Positions 33,398 to 41,996 are shown, numbered from the stretch's first letter. The stretch: 64,000 nt of DNA from Streptomyces eurocidicus (GCF_002891295.1 NZ_LGUI01000001.1:496001-560000), one strand, 5' to 3'. The notes: a model not told the origin generated them from the letters alone. Numbers and translations are program-made.

Positions 33398-34116
33398 CCG
33401 CGCAGCCCCAGCGTCCCCAGGACCTCCGCGGGCGGCCCCTCGGCCACCACCCGGCCGTCCTCCAGGGCGATCATCCGGTCCGCGACCGCCTCGGCGAGAT
33501 CCGCCTGGTGGGTGGCGAGCAGCACCGCCACGCCGTCCGCCTTCTCGCCGGTCAGCAGCTCGGCGAGGCGGACGCGGGCGTCGGGGTCGAGGCGCTGTTC
33601 GGGCTCGTCCAGGACGAGGAGGTCACGGGGGCGTACGAGCGCGGCGGCCAGCAGCAGCGACTGGAGCTGGCCGGAGGAGAGCGAGCCGGGCAGCGCGCGG
33701 GCGTGGTCGGACAGGCGGCGGTCGGCGAGGACGTGGTCGATCCACCCCCGCGCGTCCTCCACCGCGTGGGCGACGGTGACCAGTTCGAGGTGCTCGCGCA
33801 CGGTCAGGTCCGGGTAGGTGGCCACGGTGTCGCCGACGACGGCCACCCTGGCCCGTACCTCGGGGTCGTCCTCGGAGACCGGCCGGCCGGCGAAGAGGGC
33901 GCTGCCGGTGGTCGGGGTGTCCCGGCCGCTCGCGATGCGCAGCAGCGTGGACTTGCCGGAGCCGTTGTGGCCGAAGAGGGCCGTGCAGGTGCCGGGTTCG
34001 AGGTCGAGGTCGAGCGGGTGCAGCGCGTGCCGCTCGCCGTAGACGCGGCCGACACCGCGCAGCCGGAGGAGCGGTGGGGTGGTCGGGGTCGCTGCGTGGT
34101 CGCCGGGCGCGGCCAT
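33394..34116 (-). CDS. ABC transporter ATP-binding protein
   Basis: 240 residues. Walker A is GHNGSGKST (about 48-56), the signature is LSSGQLQ (Ser in place of the usual Gly at the third position), Walker B is LLVLDEPE, and the switch His is in LATHQAD. It powers the permease encoded immediately downstream (ATGA overlap). GGAGG is 4 bases before the ATG at 34116, which decides the start. Further upstream codons run through non-family sequence. Confidence 0.92.
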   Translation of the reverse strand: MAAPGDHAATPTTPPLLRLRGVGRVYGERHALHPLDLDLEPGTCTALFGHNGSGKSTLLRIASGRDTPTTGSALFAGRPVSEDDPEVRARVAVVGDTVATYPDLTVREHLELVTVAHAVEDARGWIDHVLADRRLSDHARALPGSLSSGQLQSLLLAAALVRPRDLLVLDEPEQRLDPDARVRLAELLTGEKADGVAVLLATHQADLAEAVADRMIALEDGRVVAEGPPAEVLGTLGLRG

Positions 34117-34273
34117 CGGGCCTCCGTATGTGGTGATCTTGTCGTCCCCGACCCTAACGAACCGGGGCGAACGGCCGTTCAGGAGCGGGCCCGCACGGAG
34201 TTGTCCGGTTCTCGCCCCCGCGCCCGTCCGGCGCCCGGCCGGGTGCGGGTCCGGGGTGCGGCGATGCGCGACC

Positions 34274-34882
34274 ATGGCACGCATGAGCGCAGCGCCCGAC
34301 CCCTTGTCCGGGTCCACCCCTGTCTCCGGTCCCCTGTGGTTCCAGCTCGTGCTGCTGCGGCGGATGGCCGACCACCACCCGGAACTGGTCGAGGACGCCC
34401 TGCGCGAGCTGGGCGTCGACCGCACGACGATGCGGGAGGCGAACCGCCGCTGGCAGGCCATGGTGCGCTCGCCGAAGAGCCGTGGCGCCGGGACGCGCTA
34501 CCGCTCGGTGCTCGGCCCGCCCGGGACCACGGGCGAGCGCCGGATCGGCGACCTGACCTTCGACGTGGCGACGTGGCGGATGCCGCTCTGGCCCGCCCTG
34601 CGCTTCGAGGTCCTCTCGGCCCCCGGCGGCGCCGTCTGGAACGAATGGCTGGTCCGCGCCCCGGGGGCCCCGGCCCCCACGCTCCGGACGGTGGAGGACC
34701 TGCGGCCGTGGTCGTGCACGGTCGACGAGGTGGCGCGGGCGTTCGCGCCGGCCAGGCCGATGGAGGGGACGGCGCCTTCGCGGTGGGGGCTGGGGTTCTC
34801 GGCGGTGGATGCGGGTGGGGTTCGGGGGGCGTATGTGGCGGAGTTCACGTGGGGGTTGCTGCAGCGGGTTCGCTGCGCGTAG
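34274..34882 (+). CDS. Hypothetical protein, no family recognised
   Basis: About 202 residues, mixed alpha/beta, with no signal peptide or membrane helix. It begins MARMSAAPDPLSGSTPVSG and includes LWFQLVLLRRMADHHPELVE, a basic stretch RSPKSRGAGTRYRSVLG and WRMPLWPALRFEVLSAPG. The helical LVEDALRELGVDRTTMREAN segment could be a helix-turn-helix but is not convincing. ATG 34274 or 34283 could start it. Divergent from the ABC ATPase. I do not recognise the protein. Confidence 0.55.
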   Translation: MARMSAAPDPLSGSTPVSGPLWFQLVLLRRMADHHPELVEDALRELGVDRTTMREANRRWQAMVRSPKSRGAGTRYRSVLGPPGTTGERRIGDLTFDVATWRMPLWPALRFEVLSAPGGAVWNEWLVRAPGAPAPTLRTVEDLRPWSCTVDEVARAFAPARPMEGTAPSRWGLGFSAVDAGGVRGAYVAEFTWGLLQRVRCA

Positions 34883-34917
34883 CGGGGGTTTGGGCGGGGT
34901 GGGGGGTGGGTTCGGGT

Positions 34918-35195
34918 GCGGGTGCGGCGGGCCTTTTCCCCTACCCGCCCCTTCCCGGAACCGGGACTGGCGCCCCGGGCCCCTTCCGCGCTGACGCGCG
35001 GTGGCCTCAAACGCCGGCCGGGCTGGATTTTGCCCCTGTCCGAGCTCGGCTTTCCCCCGGCCCCGGGCAACAACCTCCCAGCCCGGCCCCGGGCAACAAC
35101 TCAGCCCGTCCGGCGATTGAGGACCGGGGTCCGGGGCGGAGCCCCGGTATCGGGAAGGGGCGGGTAGGGGAAAAAGCCCCACGCAGCGGCACCCC
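34918..35195. repeat. Dispersed repeat element (copy 7, long composite)
   Basis: Arms CCCCTACCCGCCCCTTCCCG (about 34939) and GGGAAGGGGCGGGTAGGGG (about 35152) are inverted copies. Inside, a degraded core (about 35003-35026) and a perfect core (35102-35124) flank a stretch that matches the inverse of 24835-24925, including CCGAGCTCGGCTTTC and CGGGCAACAACCTC. No gene is present in the 435-bp gap. TAGCGT near 35269 may be the -10 of the next gene. Confidence 0.78.
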
Positions 35196-35317
35196 GCACC
35201 CGCCCACCCCTCCTCCTTTAGGCCGAGGCGGACTGGCCGTTTACCCGAAGCGCACCCCCGCCCGCCCTCCTAGCGTGGAAACCCGCCCGCCCCACCCGCC
35301 CACCCCAGACGGACCCC

Positions 35318-35881
35318 ATGCGCACCAGAACCCTCACCGCCACCCTTCTCCTCACCCTCACCGCCCTGCTCACCGGCTGCTCCCTCACCGGCAGCACCCC
35401 GGGCAACGGCGAAGCCAGCGGCACCCCCGCCTCCGCCGAGGAGCCGTCCCGGGTGTCGATCCCGTCCATCGGCGTGGACAGCGCCCTGCTGCGCCTCGGT
35501 CTGAACGGTGACGGCACCGTGCAGGTGCCGCCGTCGGAGAAGGGGATGACGGCGGGCTGGTACACCGGCGGCGCCGAGCCGGGGACGCCCGGGGCGGCCG
35601 TGATCATCGGGCACAACGACACCCGCGCGGGCAAGGCCGTCTTCCACGATCTGGGGAAGGTCGGCGAGGGGGCGGCCGTGGACGTCGAGCGGGGTGACGG
35701 GAAGGTCCTGCACTTCACCGTCACGGGCACCGAGAAGGTCGGCAAGAGCGCCTTCCCGACGCGGAAGGTCTACGGGGAGACGTCCGAGCGGGCGCTGCGC
35801 CTGGTCACCTGCGCGGGCGACCTGGACCGGAACGGCCACCCGGTGGAGAACCTGATCGTTTACGCGACCCTGAAGTCGTAA
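35318..35881 (+). CDS. Class F sortase with lipoprotein signal
   Basis: 187 residues. The signal peptide ends in the lipobox LLTGC (Cys21), so it is anchored by lipid rather than a membrane helix. The sortase barrel has the catalytic His99 (AAVIIGHNDTR) and Cys165 (LRLVTCAGDLD). The usual Arg a few residues later (often GHYRDN) reads GHPVEN; Arg171 is the nearest candidate. Class F sortases of actinobacteria have mostly unknown substrates. Convergent with osmC. Confidence 0.85.
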   Translation: MRTRTLTATLLLTLTALLTGCSLTGSTPGNGEASGTPASAEEPSRVSIPSIGVDSALLRLGLNGDGTVQVPPSEKGMTAGWYTGGAEPGTPGAAVIIGHNDTRAGKAVFHDLGKVGEGAAVDVERGDGKVLHFTVTGTEKVGKSAFPTRKVYGETSERALRLVTCAGDLDRNGHPVENLIVYATLKS

Positions 35882-35893
35882 GGCACACGGCTT

Positions 35894-35933
35894 CGGGGCC
35901 GGTGGAGCGCCCTGAGGCGTCCCACCGGCCCCG
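35894..35933. terminator. Bidirectional terminator between sortase and OsmC genes
   Basis: CGGGGCCGGTGG (35894-35905) and CCACCGGCCCCG (35922-35933) form a perfect 12-bp stem between two convergent genes. Confidence 0.75.
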
Positions 35934-35946
35934 GTTACGGACCGGC

Positions 35947-36372
35947 TCAGACCAGCTCGGCCGTGAGCGTGATCGTCGTACCCGTCAGCGCCTGGCTGAC
36001 CGGGCAGTTCTTCTTGGCGTCCTCGGCCGCGGCGGCGAAGCCCTCGGCGTCCAGGCCGGGGACCTCGGCGCGGACGGTCAGGTGGATGCCGGTGATGCCC
36101 TCGCCGGGCTGGAAGGTCACGTCGGCCTTGGTCTCCAGGCGGGTGGGCGGCGTGCCGGCGCCGGCCAGGCCGTGCGAGAGCGCCATGGAGTAGCAGCTGG
36201 AGTGGGCGCCCGCGATCAGCTCCTCGGGGCTGGTCTTGCCGTTGGCCTGCTCGGCGCGGGACGGCCAGGAGACCGGCTGGGAACCGATGCCGGACGAGTC
36301 GAAGGTGACGGTGCCGCTGCCCTTGAGCAGGTCACCTTCCCAGACGGTGTGCGCGGTGCGGGTCGTGGCCAC
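35947..36372 (-). CDS. OsmC-family organic hydroperoxide reductase
   Basis: 141 residues. The two redox cysteines are Cys60 (AHSSCYSMAL) and Cys123 (AKKNCPVSQAL), with Glu51 of the SPEELI motif nearby, as in OsmC/Ohr peroxidases. It reduces organic hydroperoxides in the cytosol. GTG at 36372 has GGAGGG 8 bases upstream. The A+T-rich leader (36380-36410, with CATATG) probably holds its promoter; no OhrR gene is adjacent. Confidence 0.92.
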   Translation of the reverse strand: MATTRTAHTVWEGDLLKGSGTVTFDSSGIGSQPVSWPSRAEQANGKTSPEELIAGAHSSCYSMALSHGLAGAGTPPTRLETKADVTFQPGEGITGIHLTVRAEVPGLDAEGFAAAAEDAKKNCPVSQALTGTTITLTAELV

Positions 36373-36534
36373 GAGGACATCCCTCCATAGGAAAGAAATT
36401 GATCATATGAAGACCGGGGGTGGTCGGACCACCGCCCCCGATCACCGGCCCGGCCCCGATCATCGGCCCGGCCCCGCCCGGGGCCCGGTTCCGACACGCT
36501 CGGCGGAACCACCGGGGTGGGGCCGGGGGCGGCG

Positions 36535-37131
36535 TCAGGCCGAGGGCAGGTTCCAGGCCACGAGCGCGGGCCGGCCGTGCTCGGTGCCGATGCGGCTCAC
36601 CGTAGCGGTGTCGAGCCGGAAGAGGGCACCGGCCGTGGCCGGCAGTCCGAGTCTGCGGGCCGTCAGGACGCGCAGGAAGTGGGCGTGGGCCACCAGGGCG
36701 ACGTCCGGGCCGTCCGGCTCCGCCAGCCAGGGGGCGATCCTGGCCAGCACCCGGTCGGCGCGGGCGCCGACCTGGGCGGCGGTCTCCCCCGGGTGCCCGG
36801 CGTCCCCGGGGACGACGCCGTCGTCCCACAGGTACCAGTCGGGGCGGGTGCGGTGGATCTCGTCGGTGGTGACGCCCTCATAGCCGCCGTAGTCCCATTC
36901 CCGCAGGTCGGGATCGGGCTGCGGATCGAGGCCCGCCAGTTCGGCGGTGCGCAGGGCGCGCTTCAGCGGGCTGGCGAGCACCGGCCCGACCGTGCGCCCG
37001 GCGAGCAGCGGCCGGAGCGCCTCCGCCTGCCGCTCGCCGTGCTCGGTCAGCGGGATGTCGGTGAGCCCGGTGTGCCGTCCGGTGCGGCTCCACTCGGTCT
37101 CCCCGTGCCGGATCAGGAGCAGCTCACTCAC
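36535..37131 (-). CDS. Histidine phosphatase (phosphoglycerate-mutase superfamily)
   Basis: 198 residues. The catalytic RHGETEW motif holds the nucleophile His9, and the second His is in ALVAHAHFLRVL. SPLKRALRTAEL supplies further phosphate contacts. Such enzymes are broad phosphatases or acid-phosphatase-like; no specific substrate can be assigned. Its start overlaps the thioredoxin stop by 8 bases, so the two are translated from one mRNA. Confidence 0.9.
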   Translation of the reverse strand: MSELLLIRHGETEWSRTGRHTGLTDIPLTEHGERQAEALRPLLAGRTVGPVLASPLKRALRTAELAGLDPQPDPDLREWDYGGYEGVTTDEIHRTRPDWYLWDDGVVPGDAGHPGETAAQVGARADRVLARIAPWLAEPDGPDVALVAHAHFLRVLTARRLGLPATAGALFRLDTATVSRIGTEHGRPALVAWNLPSA

Positions 37132-37513
37132 CGGTGGGCTGCGCCTTCGCCTGCTGCTCGGCCACGGAGGCGCGCACCTCGTCCATGTCCAGGGCGCGGG
37201 CCTGCCGGATGACGTCCTCCAGCGCGGCCTCGGGGAGGGCGCCGGGCTGGGAGAAGACCGCGATGTTGTCCCGCACGATCATCAGGGTGGGGATCGACCG
37301 GATCTCGAAGGAGGCGGCCAGCTCGGGCTGCGCCTCGGTGTCGACCTTGGCGAACACCAGGTCGTCGTGGCGCTCGGCGGCGCCCTCGTAGACCGGCGCG
37401 AACTGCCGGCAGGGGCCGCACCAGGCGGCCCAGAAGTCGATGAGCACGAACCCGTTGCCGGAGACGATCTCGTCGAAGTTGTCCTTGGTGAGCTCCACCG
37501 TGCTGCTGCTCAT
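37124..37513 (-). CDS. Thioredoxin
   Basis: 129 residues. The active site is WCGPC at residues 31-35, the cis-Pro lies in IRSIPTLMIV, and the domain is of standard length with a 20-residue acidic tail. It reduces cytosolic disulfides using thioredoxin reductase. Not next to a trxB gene, so an accessory thioredoxin (TrxA2-like) is likely. Overlaps the downstream phosphatase gene. Confidence 0.95.
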   Translation of the reverse strand: MSSSTVELTKDNFDEIVSGNGFVLIDFWAAWCGPCRQFAPVYEGAAERHDDLVFAKVDTEAQPELAASFEIRSIPTLMIVRDNIAVFSQPGALPEAALEDVIRQARALDMDEVRASVAEQQAKAQPTGE

Positions 37514-37716
37514 GTACGGCTACCTGCTTCCGGTCTCGTGGCGTCGAGTGGCCCAGCAGCGGCAACAGGCCGCCACCGGGACGTATTCCTCCGAGCCCGG
37601 CACCTGCCCACCACCGCCGGTTTCCGAACGGACTCCCGTGGGACCTCGCGTACGGACCGGGCGCGGGCACCGGAGCCGTGCCGGGGACCCGCCCGCTCCG
37701 CCCCGGAAACACGAAA

Positions 37717-37742
37717 CCCCGGCCGGTCGAAACCGGTCGGGG
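37717..37742 (-). terminator. Terminator after the CAT-anticodon tRNA
   Basis: An 11-bp stem, CCCCGGCCGGT (37717-37727) with ACCGGTCGGGG (37732-37742), has one G-U pair. On the minus strand it is followed by TTTCGTGTTT. It lies 47 bases beyond the tRNA 3' end. Confidence 0.75.
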
Positions 37743-37788
37743 CACCGAAGACGCTGGTTGCATCGTTTCTGCACCAACGACGCGTGAG

Positions 37789-37862
37789 TGGGGCGGGTGG
37801 GACTCGAACCCACGGCCGACGGATTATGAGTCCGCTGCTCTAACCGGCTGAGCTACCGCCCC
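37789..37862 (-). tRNA. tRNA with CAT anticodon (Met or lysidine-type Ile)
   Basis: 74 bases. The acceptor stem GGGGCGG/CCGCCCC, D arm TAGCTCAGCCGGTTAGAGCA, anticodon loop CTCATAA and T arm GTGGGTTCGAGTCCCAC are complete; discriminator A and no encoded CCA. The D arm and anticodon region resemble both elongator Met and tRNA-Ile2(CAT); the latter would need TilS modification. Confidence 0.92.
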
Positions 37863-38007
37863 GTTCACGGCGCGTCGCGCACATCTGTGCGCGCCGTCTG
37901 CCGCAGCATAGCCGCTCATACGATCTGCTGCCCCTGAGGGTCCGCATTGCGTGACCGACCTGACCATGAGGACTTCGATCACGACCGGATGGTTCCCTCC
38001 GGGTACG

Positions 38008-38033
38008 AAAAAAGGACCCCTTTCGGGGTCCTT
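38008..38033 (-). terminator. Rho-independent terminator after the tRNA-Asn pair
   Basis: AAGGACCCC (38012-38020), loop TTTC, GGGGTCCTT (38025-38033). On the minus strand the stem is followed by six T. A textbook intrinsic terminator, rare in this G+C-rich DNA. Confidence 0.93.
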
Positions 38034-38042
38034 CTTCGTTTG

Positions 38043-38115
38043 CTCCTCCGACTGGACTCGAACCAGTAACCTGCCGGTTAACAGCCGGCTGCTCTGCCAA
38101 TTGAGCTACAGAGGA
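38043..38115 (-). tRNA. tRNA-Asn (GTT)
   Basis: 73 bases. The anticodon loop is CTGTTAA and the acceptor TCCTCTG/CGGAGGA has one T-G pair. T arm CTGGTTCGAGTCCAG, discriminator G, CCA not encoded. Only 5 bases from the second Asn tRNA upstream, so processed from one transcript. Confidence 0.96.
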
Positions 38116-38120
38116 TCGCG

Positions 38121-38193
38121 CTCCCCCGACTGGACTCGAACCAGTAACCTGCCGATTAACAGTCGGCTGCTCTGCCAATTGAGCTACAGGGGA
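38121..38193 (-). tRNA. tRNA-Asn (GTT), second copy
   Basis: 73 bases. Same anticodon and T arm as the neighbouring copy; the acceptor stem (TCCCCTG/CGGGGGA) and one anticodon-stem pair differ. First gene of the two-tRNA transcript on the minus strand. Confidence 0.96.
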
Positions 38194-38403
38194 TTGCTGC
38201 GGTTGCCTCGAATGCACTGTCGACCGGGGTTCCGGGCGGCGTGCGCTCGCTGCGACACATACATTAGCGCAAGCAGGGGGGTGCTCCGCCAATCGGTGCC
38301 CCGGGAGTGACCTTCGCACCCGGCGGGTAGGCGCGGAGCACAGCCCGCCGGCCTCCGCGATGACGTGTGGGGCACGAGGGATCCGAGGGAAGGGTGGAGC
38401 GTG

Positions 38404-38691
38404 ATGCGCTACCGGCTGACGTTCATCATCGGAGCAGCCGTCGGGTACGTACTCGGCACGCGGGCCGGCCGCGAGCGGTACGAGCAGTTGCGCAAGGGGG
38501 CACAGCGGGTGGCCCAGAACCCGGCGGTGCGCAATACGGCGGAGTCCGCCGCGCAGAACGGCCGGGCCCTCGCCTCCCGGGCCCTCGACCGGGTCGGCGA
38601 CCGGCTGCCGGGCCCCGTGAGCGAGCGGGTCCGCTCGCTGCGCGAGCAGCGCGCGGCCACCGAGGACGACTGGGGGACGAGCAACACCTGA
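38404..38691 (+). CDS. Small YtxH-like membrane protein
   Basis: 95 residues. It starts MRYRLTFIIGAAVGYVLGTR, one hydrophobic segment with a G-x-x-x-G-type face, then a long charged amphipathic helix (AGRERYEQLRKGAQRVAQNP). Conserved in actinomycetes next to sugar-kinase genes as I recall; the function is unknown, perhaps membrane stress. GGTGGAG lies just upstream of the ATG; a GTG at 38401 is also possible. The preceding 200 bases to the tRNA show nothing recognisable. Confidence 0.72.
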   Translation: MRYRLTFIIGAAVGYVLGTRAGRERYEQLRKGAQRVAQNPAVRNTAESAAQNGRALASRALDRVGDRLPGPVSERVRSLREQRAATEDDWGTSNT

Positions 38692-38732
38692 CCGGTGCTG
38701 GACGGCCGGCCGGGGTTTGGCAAAATCACCGC

Positions 38733-40157
38733 ATGGGCATAGTCGCCGGGCTGGACAGTTCCACCGAGAGCACACGGATCGTCGTCTGCGACGCGGACAC
38801 GGGGGCCGTGCTCCGGCAGGGGTACGCCCCGCACCCCACCACCTCCGAGGGCGATCCACAGGCGTGGCTGATGTCACTGGGCGAGGCCGCCGCCGGGGGG
38901 CTGCTGGAGGGCGTGCAGGCCATCGGCGTCTCCGCGCAGCAGCAGGGGATGCTGACCCTGGACGCGGGCGGGGTGCTCGTCCGGCCCGCCCTGCTGGGCA
39001 ACGACAAGCGGATGCAGCCCGCCGCCGCCGACCTCACCGACGCGCTGGGCGGCCGGGCCGCCTGGGCGCAGGCCGTGGGGTCGGTGCCGCAGGCCGGGCA
39101 GGCGGTGGCGAAGCTGCGCTGGCTGGCGCGGAACGAGCCGGAGTCCGCGCGCCGGACGGCCGCCGTGCTCCAGCCGCACGACTGGCTGGTGTGGCAGCTG
39201 CTGGGCCGGCCGGTGCGGCGTACGACGGACCGCGGCGACGCCTCCGCGACGGGCTACTGGTCGGCGGCGACCGGCTCCTGGCGGCCGGACCTGGTGGAGC
39301 TGGCGCTGGGCCGCCAGGTGGCGCTGCCGGACGTGCTGGCGCCCGCCGAGCCCGCCGGGCACACCCCGGAGGGCCTGCTGATCTCCGCGGGCACGGGCGA
39401 GACGATGGCGGCGGCCTTCGGGCTCGGCGTCGGCCTCGGCGACGCGGTGGTCTCGCTCGGGGCCTCCGGTTCGGTCTTCGCCGTGCACCACGAGGCACTG
39501 GCGGACCCCACGGGCACCATCATCTCCTTCGCCGACGCGACCGGCATGCACCTGCCCGTGGTGCACACGCTGAACGCCGTGCGGGTGCTGCGCGGCACGG
39601 CGGAGCTGCTGGGCACGGACCTGGCGGGCCTGTCGGAGCTGGCGCTGCGGTCCTCGCCGGGGGCGTACGGGCTGGTCCTGCTGCCGTACCTGGAGGGTGA
39701 GCGGACCCCGCACCTGCCGCACACGGCGGGCACCCTGTCCGGGCTGCGGCGCGAGAGCATGAAGCCGGAGCACCTGGCGCGGGCGGCCTTCGAGGGCATG
39801 CTGTGCGGTCTCTCGGACGCGCTGGACGTGCTGCGTTCGCGCGGTGTCCCGGTGCGCCGGGTGTTCCTGCTGGGCGCCGCCGCGGAGCTGCCCGCCGTGC
39901 AGGCGGTGGCCCCGCAGCTGTTCGGCACGCAGGTCGTCGTCCCGCAGCCCGCGGACTACGCGGCGCTGGGCGCGGCCCGGCAGGCGGCGTGGGCGCTCGG
40001 GGTGCAGCACGGGCGGCTGTCCCCGCAGCAGCCCCCGCTGTGGCCCGCGGCGGCCAGCCAGGTGTTCGAGCCGGGCGAGGACCTGCCGGTGGGCCAGGCG
40101 GTGCGGCAGCAGTACACGACGGTGCGCGAGCAGACCCACCCCGGGGCCTTCCAGTAG
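38733..40157 (+). CDS. xylB: FGGY carbohydrate kinase, xylulokinase-like
   Basis: 474 residues of the two-domain FGGY fold. The N-terminal phosphate loop is AGLDSSTESTRIVVCD and the substrate side is AIGVSAQQQGMLTLD. The catalytic-Asp region is TDRGDASATGYW, and the C-terminal ATP loop is FLLGAAAELPAVQAVAP. Closest in pattern to actinobacterial xylulokinases, converting D-xylulose to xylulose 5-phosphate, though no xylA is adjacent. CAAAAT (38721-38726) ends 6 bases before the ATG, a probable leaderless promoter. Confidence 0.85.
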   Translation: MGIVAGLDSSTESTRIVVCDADTGAVLRQGYAPHPTTSEGDPQAWLMSLGEAAAGGLLEGVQAIGVSAQQQGMLTLDAGGVLVRPALLGNDKRMQPAAADLTDALGGRAAWAQAVGSVPQAGQAVAKLRWLARNEPESARRTAAVLQPHDWLVWQLLGRPVRRTTDRGDASATGYWSAATGSWRPDLVELALGRQVALPDVLAPAEPAGHTPEGLLISAGTGETMAAAFGLGVGLGDAVVSLGASGSVFAVHHEALADPTGTIISFADATGMHLPVVHTLNAVRVLRGTAELLGTDLAGLSELALRSSPGAYGLVLLPYLEGERTPHLPHTAGTLSGLRRESMKPEHLARAAFEGMLCGLSDALDVLRSRGVPVRRVFLLGAAAELPAVQAVAPQLFGTQVVVPQPADYAALGAARQAAWALGVQHGRLSPQQPPLWPAAASQVFEPGEDLPVGQAVRQQYTTVREQTHPGAFQ

Positions 40158-40187
40158 GCCCTGCGGGGCCGTTCGCGGGAAGCGCGC

Positions 40188-40218
40188 GACTGACGGGCCC
40201 GGCCCCGGCCCGTCAGTC
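40188..40218. terminator. Bidirectional terminator between xylB-like and hrdA genes
   Basis: GACTGACGGGCC (40188-40199) pairs perfectly with GGCCCGTCAGTC (40207-40218), a 12-bp stem with 7-base loop. The hrdA stop codon (40213-40215) lies inside the stem. Confidence 0.8.
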
Positions 40219-41376
40219 GAGGTAGCCGCGCAGCTGGTCCGCGAAGGCGTGGTCGCGGAGCTTGTTGAGGGTCTTGGACTCGATCTGGCGGATGCGCTCA
40301 CGGGTGACGCCGAAGATCCGGCCGATCTCCTCCAGGGTGCGGGGGCGGCCGTCGACCAGGCCGTACCGCAGCTGGACGACCTTCCGCTCGCGTTCGCCGA
40401 GGGTCGACAGGACGGCCTCCAGGTGCTCGCGGAGCAGCAGGAAGGCGGCCGATTCGACGGGTGAGGCGGCGTCGCCGTCCTCGATGAGGTCGCCGAGGGC
40501 GACGTCGTCCTCCTCGCCGACGGGCGCGTGCAGCGAGACGGGCTCCTGGGCGAGCCGCAGGACCTCGCTGACCCGTTCCTGGGTGAGGTCGAGCTGGGCG
40601 GCGACCTCCTCGGCGGTGGGTTCGTAGCCGTGCTCCTGGAGCATCCGGCGCTGGACCCTGACCACGCGGTTGATGAGCTCGACGACGTGCACGGGGACGC
40701 GGATGGTGCGGGCCTGGTCGGCGAGGGCGCGGGACATGGCCTGGCGGATCCACCAGGTGGCGTACGTCGAGAACTTGTAGCCGCGGGCGTAGTCGAACTT
40801 CTCGACGGCCCGGATGAGTCCGAGGTTGCCCTCCTGGACGAGGTCGAGCATGGTCAGGCCGCGGCCGATGTAGCGCTTGGCGACGGAGACGACCAGCCGC
40901 AGGTTCGCCTCGATGAGGCGGCGCTTGGCCATCCGGCCGAGGACGACCAGGCGGTCGAGGTCGACGGCGAGCTGGGAATCGAGGTCGGGGGTGCTGCCGA
41001 GCTTCTCCTCGGCGAAGAGGCCGGCCTCGACGCAGCGGGCCAGCTCGACCTCCTCGGCGGCGGAGAGCAGCGGGATCCGGCCGATCTCGCGGAGGTACTG
41101 GCGGAAGAGGTCGGAGGAGGGGCCGCTGGTGTCGGCGCGGGCGGCGTCGGCGGCGCGCTCGGCGGGATCCTGGTCGGCGTCGGGGTCCGGCCGCAGCGTC
41201 GTGACACCGCCCCTGCGGGCGGCGGGGCGTGGCTCCGGTGGCGGGTCGGCTCCGGGCGGGGCGTCGGCGGGCAGGCGCTCGGCCGCGGGGGGTTCGGCCT
41301 GCTGGGGCACGGCCGGGACCTGCTGGGCGGTCGGCAGGGGCGGTGTCTGGGGCCGGGTGGGCGTCCGGGTCTGCAC
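40213..41376 (-). CDS. hrdA: Principal-like RNA polymerase sigma factor HrdA
   Basis: 387 residues, group 1/2 sigma-70. A Pro-rich N-terminal extension (1-85) precedes regions 1.2-2.4, where [20 protein letters not shown] marks the -10-recognition helix. Region 3 follows, then region 4 with [20 protein letters not shown]. It lacks the long acidic region of HrdB, so it is a non-essential paralogue; linkage to dnaG identifies HrdA by comparison with S. coelicolor. The true start is GTG 41376: GGAGG lies 8 bases upstream, while the TTG at 41391 overlaps that ribosome-binding site. Confidence 0.9.
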   Translation of the reverse strand: MQTRTPTRPQTPPLPTAQQVPAVPQQAEPPAAERLPADAPPGADPPPEPRPAARRGGVTTLRPDPDADQDPAERAADAARADTSGPSSDLFRQYLREIGRIPLLSAAEEVELARCVEAGLFAEEKLGSTPDLDSQLAVDLDRLVVLGRMAKRRLIEANLRLVVSVAKRYIGRGLTMLDLVQEGNLGLIRAVEKFDYARGYKFSTYATWWIRQAMSRALADQARTIRVPVHVVELINRVVRVQRRMLQEHGYEPTAEEVAAQLDLTQERVSEVLRLAQEPVSLHAPVGEEDDVALGDLIEDGDAASPVESAAFLLLREHLEAVLSTLGERERKVVQLRYGLVDGRPRTLEEIGRIFGVTRERIRQIESKTLNKLRDHAFADQLRGYLD

Positions 41377-41590
41377 GGGGGCGACCTCCAAGGTGATCGC
41401 TGCTGTGATGGCGGAACGAGAGGGCGCGGCGGTGGCCGGGCCACCGCCGTCCCATGGATCACGTGCGGCTTCGCGGAGGGTTCCGGGTCCCTGCGGCCGG
41501 ACCTGCCGCGCTCCGAGGACTCAGGCACCGCCCACCAGTGTGGGGTACGACGCGGGCCCGCCACGAGGGGCGTGCGGGTACTTTCTGAGT
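41377..41590. other. Leader/promoter region of hrdA
   Basis: About 210 bp with the hrdA Shine-Dalgarno at its right-hand (gene-proximal) end. No clear -10/-35 pair was resolved. No gene is seen. Confidence 0.4.
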
Positions 41591-41619
41591 CCGTTCCGTG
41601 ACCGGCGGTCACGGAACGG
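41591..41619. promoter_or_regulatory. Perfect 13-bp-arm palindrome upstream of hrdA
   Basis: CCGTTCCGTGACC (41591-41603) and GGTCACGGAACGG (41607-41619) are exact inverse copies around GGC, 215 bases before the hrdA start. Without a T tract and with a 3-base loop, an operator is more likely than a terminator. Confidence 0.5.
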
Positions 41620-41689
41620 AACCGCGGATCCCGTCGGGTAGGGGCCGGGGCGGCGCGGCTGACGGGAGCGGCCCGAGGGGGGCGGCGTG

Positions 41690-41985
41690 TGCCGCCGCGC
41701 GGGGCTTTTCCTCCGCCCGCCCCTTCCCGGCCGGGGCTCCGGTCCTCGGATTCCCCCGGCTGAGCGGGCTCGGCGAAGTCCGGTGCGGTTCGGCAGCGCC
41801 CGAAGGGGCGCGGGGCTGTGACATGGTGCGGCTCCGCCGCGTGGGCGCGACCGGCCACGACGCACCCGCGGACGGTGCACCGGACTTCGCGCGGAGCGCT
41901 CAGCGCCGGGAGGTGCCCCCTGGCGGGCTGATTTCCGCCCGTCCGGCGTTTGCGGACACCGCGCGGCAGCGCGGAAAAGGCCGGC
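41690..41985. repeat. Dispersed repeat element (copy 8, degraded)
   Basis: An arm CCGCCCGCCCCTTCCCGGCC (about 41714) and a diverged core pair near 41921-41957 (GCGGGCTGATTTCCGCCCGT then CCGGCGTTTGCGGAC). It occupies most of the gap between hrdA and the dnaG stop. No gene is seen. Confidence 0.65.
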
Positions 41986-41996
41986 GCGGGGCCGGG

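Noticed and set aside
41377..41391. TTG start of hrdA at 41391
   Set aside because: It overlaps the GGAGG ribosome-binding site that serves the GTG at 41376.
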